Below the pieces are notes generated by a model that was given only the letters and a program-made list of their open reading frames with translations, had not been told where the DNA came from and did no database searches. From contig NC_030683.2 in NCBI RefSeq assembly GCF_000004195.4, forward strand, positions 51,473,358 to 51,537,357: DNA of 64,000 bases, given 5' to 3'. The position numbers and the translations under genes are program-made. Shown here one piece after another: positions 55,006-64,000 of the stretch. How positions within the stretch are numbered: the stretch's first letter is position 1; each line of letters opens with the position of its first letter. This DNA is from Xenopus tropicalis (lineage: Eukaryota > Chordata > Amphibia > Anura > Pipidae).

Positions 55006-55305
55006 CAGTGAACCCCAACCAATGGTTCGTGAATAATGTGCTCAAGAACCCCTTGGATGTTGCTCCCAGGGGCCTCAATGTGGGTGCTCCTTTTTTAATT
55101 TCTGGCTTGGAGGCAAGTTTTGGCTGCATAGAACTGTGTAAAGCCAAACAGAGCTTTCTATAGGCTGCCAGCTCACATAGGGGCTACCAAATAGCCAATT
55201 ATAGCTCTTATTTGCAACCCCAGCAATTTTTCCATGCCTGTGTTGCTCCCCGTCATCTTTTCCATTTGAATGTGGCTCACAGGTATAAAAGGTTGGGGAT
55301 CCCTG
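55006..55305. mobile_element. hAT MITE with CAG...CCCCAACC ends
   Basis: Left CAGTGAACCCCAACC, right (reverse complement) CAGGGATCCCCAACC. Duplications CTCTAAAG (54998-55005) and CTCTAATG (55306-55313) match at 7 of 8. 300 bp, non-coding. The ends are of the CAGGGGTCCCCAACC class widespread in vertebrate hAT elements. Confidence 0.85.
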
Positions 55306-55313
55306 CTCTAATG

Positions 55314-55774
55314 CATATAAGACTTTTATATAATAAAGTAAAATAATGTTATGTTTGAAGAATTCTGTTATGCAAATAAAAGTTATTGTGATGCATATAA
55401 AAATCTCTAGTGGAGTATTTTTGGTTTTAAAAAAAAATATGTATTTAAACATACAGTATAGCAGTATATAGGGTATAGCAGAGAATGATCTTGATTCATG
55501 CAGCTTACATGAACTGACCTTTCAGGCGTTTAATCCATTAAATGTCAGCCTTATTGTCACAGCTAAATATGGAAATAAATACTGGATTACTGAGGAAGAA
55601 TGACAATGACCAACAGTCCATCTGCAAAAAAAAAAAAAATACTGCTAACATAATATACTAGCAATAGATACATGTTCAGAGTACTTATACACTCCACAAC
55701 TCAAGTAAAACATTTGAGCTGTAATTATTGTTGAAATTTAAATATTGTTAAAAAATAATCAAAGAGGTTTTATG
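55314..55774. other. AT-rich spacer
   Basis: No gene or repeat recognised; A-runs at 55428 and 55627. Confidence 0.4.
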
Positions 55775-55777
55775 TTA

Positions 55778-56185
55778 AGGAGAAGGAAAGGCTAAATCAC
55801 TTGGGGGTCCCAAAATGTTAGGCACCTCCAAGTGACTTTAATCGCTTACCTTTTACCCCGGATGGTGCCCCTGTTAAGAGAGAACAGCACCAGCCCGGGG
55901 TACCAGCGCTTCCTCTTCCTCATTCGCACTTGCACATGCGCAGTAGAGTGAAAAGCTGAACTTTAACAAAAAAGTCAGCTTTTCACTCTAATACATATGC
56001 GCTGGCCCAGGGATTTTGCCAGCAAAAGACATACGGAAGAAAGAAGCGCTCGCTGCAGGTACCCTGGGCTGGTGCGGTTTTCTCCCAACAGGGGCACCAG
56101 CGAGGGTACAAGGTAAGCGATTAAAGTCACTCGGGGGGTGCCTAACATTTTGGCACCCCCAAGTGACTTAGCCTTTCCTTCTCCT
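55778..56185. mobile_element. Palindromic MITE with TTA duplication, AGGAGAAGGAAAGGCTAA ends
   Basis: AGGAGAAGGAAAGGCTAA at the left and its inverse at the right, with TTA outside both (55775-55777 and 56186-56188). The inner halves (AAGTGACTTTAATCGCTTACC against GGTAAGCGATTAAAGTCACT; GCACATGCGCAG and ATATGCGCTGG) give an almost complete palindrome centred near 55975. PIF/Harbinger-type by duplication length. The 17-base word AAAGGAGAAGGAAAGGC at 2008-2024, inside the TTAA element, is a partial match. Confidence 0.85.
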
Positions 56186-56188
56186 TTA

Positions 56189-58004
56189 AGAGACAGTTTG
56201 AACTGATGAAAAGACCAGGCCTGCTCTTGAACTAAATAATTAGATATTTGAAATTTTTTTGTCTCTGCAGAAAGTTAGTAATGGATTTTAGCTCATAAGG
56301 TAGGCATGAGTTACGACCTTTGATCCCTAATGCAAATGAAAACTCAAAGATAGATATTAGGGAAAAAACATTCAATCACAATACATTGATCTTGGTTGTT
56401 ACTGTAATTCTAGAGCTTGATACATACATTTCCTTATTGACTGTACTTTTTCTTCTGACTTTTCAAGGTTAGGGTGGGTTTTGGTTTCTGCTGCATTATC
56501 ACGGTCTCTACTCTTGTTGTACTGATCTTGATGTCACATCTCAACATAAAGCATCTATGTAGCTGTTTTGCTCTCTGAATTCTCACATAGTGAATTTAGA
56601 TTAAATATCATTTGTCAGTCTGGGTGATATGACTTGTCATATTAGAGCAAACAGCTTTTTGATACTATAAAACATTTCAATATTGTCAGTTTCTTCAACC
56701 CACTGTGATGTGATAAAAATATATATAAATGCAAAACGCTGTCATTCAGTTTTCTATAGGTCTGTTATTATAGGCAAGAAAAAGCCTTGCAAACCAACTT
56801 CCTTTATGGTATTCGCTCAACCTCAAAAGTCAACAGTAAATTGTAAATTACTATGAATATTCTATACTGGCAATCTGTATGCTAGCTCAACTTAAAGCTT
56901 TAGATCCAGCTTACATTATAGAGCGCATTTTAGTGTAGCATCCCAAATAAGCCTTACCTCTTATTTTCACTGCATTTTTGCACTAAAACATGATTTTTTT
57001 TAAAACCACAAAAAACACTACTACAAAATTTCACCATGTAAAAGCTGTTGAGGTCATGCAGAAGTTAACAGGAGTAGGCAAATGTTTATTTAATTTGTGG
57101 TTTTAGAGGGTTTTCTTTGCCCCATTTGTAAGTCCATGAAGATTGATAGGAGAACCTAAAAGCCACAACAATGTGTGGTTTTCATCTTCTTTTCATTTAA
57201 TTTGTTCATGCTTTTCAAGTTTGGATATTTTAATAAATGACTAGATATTTGTGCTTTTAATGGAAATGAGTTTAGTTATGGTTTTAAATTTAAACCCACA
57301 AATATCAGATGCAGATGCATCTCAGGTCATTGTGTCTGATTGTGAGCTTTCAGAAGGAGCTAGCACTATACATAAGAATTGCTTTAAGCAGCTTTTCCAA
57401 ACAAATTATTGTTGCACGTGTCAATTTTTTTTTTCACAAATTTTTGTGCCGTTACGCAAAATATCCCACCAAAGGTAAAACACAGAAATTTGCATAAACA
57501 AGCTCTTATGTAAAAACCTGCTTTATCTAAATAAACCATTTTCATAAAAATATATTTGTTAGAAGTATGTGTAATCCTAAATAGAAAATTGCCATTTTAA
57601 GAATTAAGGGACGCCTCCTGGGATCAGAGGATCACAGTGCACACAAACAAGCCAAGGCACACATACATGTTAGGTTATATCAGCCAATTAATGGACAGAG
57701 TTCTGCCGTTTGCTTCCACACTTCTTCCTGTTACAGTTAGAGCTGCAATATTTCTGGTAAAGTGATCTCTGAGTGAGCACACGGCCCATCACTAAATGGT
57801 GGCTCAAGGGAAAGGATATATATATATATTCCAGTTTGGCGAGATTCTCTAATAGGCCACTTAACATAATATAAACTATCTGTTGGTTAAGTATTCTTTC
57901 TGGGGGTGTAGTTTTCCCTTAACAGAGGTTACTGAATGAGCTGCAGTCTCTACAAGAATGTAGAATTCCCGGACCTTCAGAATAGTCACCTTCAATGGAA
58001 GATT
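56189..58004. other. Region with repeat-like piece, no gene
   Basis: 57600-57800 (CCTCCTGGGATCAGAGGATCACAG, CACGGCCCATCACTAAATGG) looks like an interspersed repeat, but I could not find its ends. Minor TA repeats at 57818-57829. No gene supported. Confidence 0.4.
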
Positions 58005-58007
58005 ATA

Positions 58008-58682
58008 GGGCTGATTCACTAAAGTGCGTTAAAACAAGCGCTATTTATACCATGCATTAAAAATGTTATCGCGTCCAATTTTTCGCGTCTTAGCGCACGA
58101 TTCACTAAAAGGATATTTGCGTTAATTTAGACGAGATGCTGTTTGCGTTATTTAAGTCACGAAGACTATTTTTGGGTGGTATTTGATGCAATGCGCGCTA
58201 ATTAATGCAGCGTGCTACTTGTCACACGCACTAATTAACGCACGTGCGCTACTTTTCGTGTGCACGCCATATTAGCCATACACAGCATTATGTTCGTAAA
58301 ACTACTTTTTTTGAAAATTACCATTTCCCTTCAAACTGCAGGCTACATCACTCTAGGGCCAACACTGCCAAGTCCATATTTTATTGGCAAAAGCTCATGA
58401 ACTGTACTTTTCTATAATTACTGCCTGCTCCAAGTAGGTGTCAATTTTCTTGTAGTGTAATGCGATATTTAACGCGTCTAAGTGCTTGTGTTAGTATTAT
58501 TTCTGCGCGCTAATTAACGCATGCAGTTGCGCGCGAATTAACGCATGCGATATGTGACTTAACACATGCGATATGCGACTTAACACATGCGATAATACTT
58601 TAGCGAATTGCGCATTTTTTGGCTTCAATTTCAATGCAAAAAAGCATGCGATAACGCTTATCGCACTTTGGTGAATCAACCC
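58008..58682. mobile_element. Large palindromic MITE, GATTCACTAAAGTGCG ends
   Basis: Left GGGCTGATTCACTAAAGTGCG; reverse complement of right GGGTTGATTCACCAAAGTGCG. Flanking trinucleotides ATA and TTA are consistent with a worn 3-bp duplication. The interior is full of self-complementary words (GCGCTAATTAACGCATGCG, TTAACACATGCGATATGCG), with a four-fold GCGATATGTGACTTAACACAT-type direct repeat at 58545-58595. Length 675 bp, no ORF. Confidence 0.8.
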
Positions 58683-58703
58683 TTATGTGTCTAGCCACTC
58701 TCA

Positions 58704-58855
58704 AAGTCCTAGGTGAGATAACTTTCATCAGTCCTGGATGGGATTCCCTCTTTGCTGTCCTGGGTGGTATTCCCTCCTTGATGCACTGGATGAGATTCCT
58801 CTCTTTAGTCCAGAATGGGATTCCTCTCTGTAGTCAAAGAAGGGATTTGTTTTAA
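58704..58855. repeat. 26-bp degenerate minisatellite, six units
   Basis: Units start near 58705, 58730, 58756, 58782, 58808 and 58833, each of the form GTCCTGGATGGGATTCCCTCTTT. Divergence is high at the two ends and lower in the middle. It lies just beyond the palindromic MITE. Confidence 0.7.
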
Positions 58856-60176
58856 CATTCTACATCAGATTCCACTGAACAATCCTGTACAAGCTCATTT
58901 CTTGGGTACTCTAAACCAACCAAACCTAAGCCAGCTAACTCCACATGTAACATGGGGGCCTTCCAAAACAAGCTAATGACCCCTTCCATATTTTCTACAT
59001 AATAATCTAAAGAAAACTCCCCCATCCAGATAGTGGGAGAAAGATTAAAACAGGTTCTGGGTGAGGTACAATGTCTGTGGTGTATTGAATACTATTATGT
59101 TGGGTGTGAAGACCGCTTAACAGACAACCAGACCAGAGTCTGCCACCCATTGTTTTATAAATGAAAGTCTGTGGACTACCGTGTTACTATTGATAACATG
59201 GAAATATCAATATTTCTATGTGGATCTACACATCTAAACATTATAGTTACATGTTCATATATATTTTCATTGAGCAACAGGTGTAAAGTGATCTCTTCGG
59301 AATGTGTGCCTCCCATATAAAGCTCAAGTAAGAAAATTTCCAGCAGAACTTAAATCAATAAAAGCCTTAGCAGAAACAGATGTGTTATTCTAGGGCAGAG
59401 TGCAAAGTGTAAAAAAAAGTATATTAGGATAGGTGGGTGGAGGACAAAGACTCTCTCTAATATGATTAGAAGGCCACTGAGAACTGGCCACATAAAGCCA
59501 TGTCTTTCAACTGGGTATAAACATCCCAGCATCTGAATTCAGTGGCTAAAAAATGGCTCTTATTGAGAAGATGCACCTAAGTGAGCTCCTTCCACAGTAT
59601 TGGCCATACCACCCTTTGGTGGAATTGGTCTACCTTAACCAATACCATGACCACATGTGACCACATGTGTGTATTGAAATAAACAGCACACATTTGGTTT
59701 TCACAAACAAACATTTAGTACAGTGTGGAGATATTCTGCCTCATTTCCCTTGCATATTTTGTATCTTGTCCAGGAGCTCTTGCTTGTAACCCAGCAGGCT
59801 GACTTCTGGAAGCAGAACCCCTGAAACCCTTTGGACTTTCTATAGCTTCTCCAAGAAACTTTTCCTGATATAGATCTTGAGGCTTTTGTACCAAATGTAG
59901 CAGGTCATGGAGTTGCTTTGCTCAGTGCTAACAGCATTGGAAGCCTCTGCTACTGTGCTTTCAACCATCTATCATACATGGTCTGATTGAAATGAACCAC
60001 AAATAGCTGACATAGCAAGAATACTCACTGCACTTTTTTTGGAAATGAAAATTATTTCAAAATGAATACATTATTGACATAGGGATGTCTAGGAAAAATG
60101 AAGGAACTAGCTATATAAGAACATGAACAAACGGTATTAGTGTTTTCAGAAAGCACAGAAGTAGACTGCAAACTTA
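58856..60176. other. Region without recognised gene
   Basis: Moderate GC and several stretches that read like old coding sequence (59740-59960), but with no open frame and no motif. It could be a decayed retroelement. No call made. Confidence 0.35.
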
Positions 60177-60608
60177 GAGGGGTTGTTCACCTTTTCATTA
60201 ACTTTTAGTATGAGGTAGAGAATGCTATTCTGATACAATTGGCAACTGGTCTTAGTTTTTTATTATTTGTTGTCTGGTTTCTAGAGTACAATTTAACATA
60301 GCAACCAGGCAGTGATTTGAAAGAGAGACAGGAATATGAAAAGAGGAGGGCTTAAATAAAAAGATAAGTAATAAAAAAGAAATAATAACAATAAAATTGT
60401 TGCCTTACAGAGCAATAGTTTATTGGCTTCAGGGGGTCAGTGACCCCCATTTGAAAACTGGAAAGAGTCAGAAGAAAAAGGCAAATAATTAAAACCTATA
60501 AAAAATGAAGACCACATGAAAAGTTTCTAAGAATAGCTCATTAAAAACTTAACCTAGAGGTTAACTTTTTAAAAGTTAACCTAGACTTAAACAATCCATT
60601 TAAGGAAC
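60177..60608 (+). repeat. Interspersed repeat, GGGGTTGTTCACCTTT family
   Basis: Blocks in order: AGGGGTTGTTCACCTTTTCA, TTAGTATGAGGTAGAGAATG, TAGCAACCAGGCAGTGATTTG, TAATAAAAAAGAAATAATAAC, GGGGGTCAGTGACCCCCATT (20-base palindrome-like, 60434-60453), CTGGAAAGAGTCAGAAG, and AAAAGTTAACCTAGA. The order and the end word suggest one MITE-like family. A decayed reverse copy is suspected at 28250-28440. Confidence 0.6.
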
Positions 60609-60793
60609 AGAATTGAAACAAGCTTCTATGGTTACATTCAGTCTAAATGAATCATATAAATATTTTTTAAAAATCACATAAATAAGTCTGACAAATCGTT
60701 AAAGTAACACAGACATTAAAGATGATGATGAAACAATATAAAGAAAATGGGCAGTTCTACTATTAATATTAAATTGTTATGCAATAAAGGCTA

Positions 60794-60982
60794 AGGGGTA
60801 TATTTATCATGCTGTGTAAAAAGTAGAGTAAAACATCACCGGTGATGTTGTTTATAGCAGCCAATCAGATGCTTTGCTTTGATTTTCTAACTGTTGAAAT
60901 CTAATTGCTGATTGGTTGCCCTGGGCAATATCACCGGTAATGTTTCACTCCACTTTTTACACAGCATGATAAATATACCCCT
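60794..60982. mobile_element. MITE with TA duplication, AGGGGTATATTTATCATG ends
   Basis: Left AGGGGTATATTTATCATG and its exact inverse at the right, with TA outside both ends (60792-60793 and 60983-60984). Inner ACATCACCGGTGATG and ATATCACCGGTAATG, and CAGCCAATCAGATG against CTGATTGGTTG, continue the inverted symmetry. TA duplications are of Tc1/mariner type; because the flanking base pairs extend the palindrome, the exact boundary is uncertain by 1-2 bases. Confidence 0.85.
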
Positions 60983-60984
60983 TA

Positions 60985-62575
60985 GACTAGTGCTGCTGTT
61001 TTTCACCAGTTGGTGCAGGACCTGGTTAGAAACCAACACTAGCATCAAGGTAAGGGTTTATTTGCACCAAAGCTTCTTTAATTAGTGAACAGTTCTTGAT
61101 TTTATAAGGTTTGTTTAATGCTTTGAGAATCTGCTCCATAGTGCTGTGTATTTCTGCAAAATTGTTTTTTTTAATATCAGTTCTTATCTAAAAAAAAATA
61201 GAATTTCAGAAAAGAGATTGATTTCTAGGAATGTGGAAACTGCTGTATAGCATAATGCAATAGTATCCATTATGCTATACTTATACAACACACATTAATT
61301 TAAAAAAATTAACAAATCTTTGTGGTGAATGGTGATTGACTGCCAGCTTAACTCATTCTTACAAATAATATGCAGATCTACTTTAAAAATGTGTATTCTT
61401 TGAGAAATGTTTCTGTCAGCTAGGAAAGTGTTAAGTCTCAAAAACTATATTACTGCTGAGAGTTTTTTTTGATTCCACAATTCAATACTTTGTGAATTTC
61501 CCCCAAATGTATGAGGAAATATGCTGTAAGATATTTGGCTTTTTTCAGAATAAACAAAAATCTGATATCTGCAATGCCCATGGCCAACCTGATTTACTAA
61601 ATTATTTGTATTTTTTCACACAAACAAACCTTTTATTCTGGCATCAGTGGCCCTAGAAAATGCACAAGATCATGAAAATGTGATGATGATTAAATGGGCA
61701 CCTACTCTAGGGAATTTTTTTTAATGATAGGATTCACACATCATTTCAGTATTAATGTTAAAACAATTTAAAAAAAATAATTTCTAAATAATTAATCTAT
61801 TGTATCCATTTTTATGAGCTATTTTTCTATGTTGCAAAAAACACTTTTCATTTATTTATATATCTCGACCTAAATAACATAATTTAAATCTTGCAGATAA
61901 AATTGTCTAAGGGTTGAATCCAAATCTTATAAGCATTGTCTCAAAAGGATAAAAATCCCATATAGTAATATAGCAATGCAATATATTAAAAAAAAAACTG
62001 ACCTTATTATGTAACATTTACAGCATTTACGGTCTGCGTAAAACAAGGCTACAGATAGAAGTATTTATGAGGCTTAGGTTTAAGAGCCTATGTAAAATGT
62101 ATCCATTCGCAGTAAAAAAAAAAATCTGTTCTTCAGGGACCTCTAAATAGAGCTTGGAACAAACAATTATTTCATCTATAACTGGAAAGCTTCATACAGC
62201 ATCTCTACTCTATGAATACTAAATGAGAATACAACAGCAAGGCTCTTACAGTCAAAGAAAGACACTTTATTTTGGTTTGAAAGTTGTATTTTGTGAAGCA
62301 ATTTTTATTATATTCAGATAGATGCCTGCAGTAAATGGGAAAAACAAGCTCTTTTTGGACAATTGTTATATAGAAAGCCCAGTAGTTCTAAAAAGAAAGG
62401 TTGATTGGTTATTTGCTTGGTATTGGCTATACAGAGTGTGTATATAAGTGACTGAAAAACTGAAATGTAATGTTGATTGATAATGATATACAGGAGTGGA
62501 AGGTCAAAAGAAAGGAGTATTAATATGTTGATTGATAAGGAAAGTACACATCTGTACTAACATTTGTACAATTGC
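60985..62575. other. AT-rich region without gene
   Basis: No ORF beyond background and no clear repeat. Duplicated word ATTATGCTATAC / TATAGCATAATG (61246-61280) forms a small inverted repeat around CAATAGTATC. Nothing else. Confidence 0.4.
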
Positions 62576-62583
62576 ATTGAAAC

Positions 62584-62824
62584 TAGTGATTAGCTAAATG
62601 TTTTGGCAGGCATGGAATTGCGCCGAATTTCCACGTTTCACCATTGGCGTATTTTTTAATTTTTTTTTTTAGCAAAATGGGTGCAAAAATTCACCGCTGG
62701 GAAATTCGTTATGCAACAAAAAATTGAGCGCATCAAAAGAGAGTCAATTTTTTGACGCTTGTCATTTTCGGTGTTTTGCAAATTTTTGCCTTGAAGCAAA
62801 ACAGGACTTATTTGCTCATCACTA
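62584..62824. mobile_element. hAT MITE, GATGAGCGAA family
   Basis: Starts TAGTGATTAGCTAAATG and ends ATTTGCTCATCACTA. Flanks ATTGAAAC and ATTGTAAG match at 6 of 8. Body: GGCAGGCATGGAATTGCGCC, TTCACCATTGGCG, then GTGCAAAAATTCACCGC. Confidence 0.83.
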
Positions 62825-62832
62825 ATTGTAAG

Positions 62833-63012
62833 CTGTTTTCTTGTACATTGTACTGTAAGCTCTTTTGGGCAGGGCTCTCTTCACCTCTTGTATCGATTAC
62901 TGATTGCTTTATATGTTACTCTGTATGTCCAATGTATGAAACCCACTTATTGTACAGCGCTGAGGGATATGTTGGCGCTTTATAAATAGATGTTAATAAT
63001 AAATAATAATTG
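62833..63012 (+). repeat. L2-like LINE 3' tail with AAT microsatellite
   Basis: TGTAAGCTCTTTTGGGCAGG, CACCTCTTGTATCGATTAC, CTTATTGTACAGCGCTGAGG and TTGGCGCTTTATAAATAGATG, then AATAATAAATAATAAT. Parallels 48366-48545 throughout. Confidence 0.6.
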
Positions 63013-64000
63013 AAACCAAAAATTATATGAGTTATCTAACTGCACCCAGAACCAACATTTAAAAGCAAATATACATCATTATGATTTAGAGCCATATATC
63101 TGAATTTGCAGATAGCCTGTTACAATTTCTTTAGATCTCATCAGTGCAAAATACTGGAACATGGCTTCTAAGGGGCTAGTACTTGGACAGCAGAAAAGTG
63201 AAGGAACCATATAGCAAAAAGGGGGAAGTTGTGCTCACCATTAGGCAGTGGGTGATATGAGGCTGTGACCACAAAATTCATTTAGACAGAGACAATGGGG
63301 TACTCTACACTCACCCATTATCAATATATATAGGACACTGAGACATTCTATGCACTAAGGTACCAAAAAATACCCTCCCCTTTAAACAAAACGGAAATTG
63401 TTTGTCCATATATCACAATATATTCAAGCTGGCAACTACTTCAAAGTCTAGCCAGTCCTACACATTATTAAATAATTTAAATATGTTAATTTTGTTGATA
63501 TTGTTAACATTTGTAAAAAAAAAAAAAAAACAATATTGATAAAAATGCATTTTCTGCTTAATCATGCTCTGAATGGATCTGAACCTAACATCCACAATGT
63601 TTGTTGTACATAAAAGATTTAATTTATACTAGTGTTATATTTTGTGTATTGAACTAAAGCTTTGTAAAAGAGAACTTCCATAAAAAGATGACCTTTGTTC
63701 ATGGCAAGATAGCAGGGCTGACCATTAAACTGGGAAAAACGGAAAACATTAATGTCAGATATGGCCATCCATCATATTTGCAACTGTTCATTCACTTTAC
63801 AAGAAACTCGCCAGTATGGACAAGCACATACATACACACACATACAAACAAAAGCAAACAAGCATAACACTACGTTTTACGTTTACGTTTTAATGTGTTA
63901 CATGGTCTTCAAAACATGTAATTTTTTTTGCTCTAGAGAGTCACTTGTGATATAAAGAACTGTTTATAGAATCTTTAGAGAGATGAATCTATATAATGCA
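63013..64000. other. AT-rich end of window, no gene
   Basis: Only short ORFs (67 codons at 63752-63955) and a CA/CAAA microsatellite-like patch at 63822-63870. No gene or repeat family recognised. Confidence 0.4.

Overview
The window looks like a vertebrate intergenic or intronic stretch packed with transposable elements. The source is most likely an amphibian of the Xenopus type. It is AT-rich, with no operon-like gene packing, no rRNA or tRNA gene that I could see, and no convincing host exon. The recognisable coding capacity all belongs to mobile elements. The genus is inferred from the combination of CR1, Penelope, Ty3/gypsy, hAT and many miniature inverted-repeat elements (MITEs), which matches what is known of Xenopus genomes; no database search was possible.

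Left part (1-6115): the 3' half of a Penelope-like element (reverse transcriptase plus GIY-YIG endonuclease, one premature stop), ending in a sequence that folds as a decayed hammerhead ribozyme. It is followed by a TTAA-flanked DNA element with a hAT-type MITE nested inside it, and by two palindromic MITEs.

Centre-left (6116-15968): one 9.84 kb hAT transposon with perfect 8-bp target duplications. It carries a BED-finger transposase on the minus strand (one in-frame stop, one frameshift) and three separate tandem arrays of 89, 168 and 87 bp. A young CR1 retrotransposon with an intact endonuclease/RT ORF sits inside the 89-bp array and ends in a 52-bp fold-back hairpin at its 5' junction. This is the most informative part of the window.

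Middle (15969-36206): old CR1 relics, MITEs, a 200-bp nearly identical direct repeat pair, a 1.6 kb degenerate satellite whose units each carry an inverted CCAAT box next to a GC-type box, and a pair of nested hAT MITEs with two different perfect target duplications.

Right part (36207-64000): a dead Ty3/gypsy integrase-chromodomain fragment, several more GATGAGCGAA-type hAT MITEs, two TTAA-type elements, a CR1 relic split by a TTA-flanked MITE, L2-like 3' tails, and long AT-rich stretches in which I recognise nothing.

The elements form an insertion stratigraphy: CR1 within hAT array, MITE within MITE, and MITE within CR1 relic. This allows relative dating. No cooperative host system is visible.
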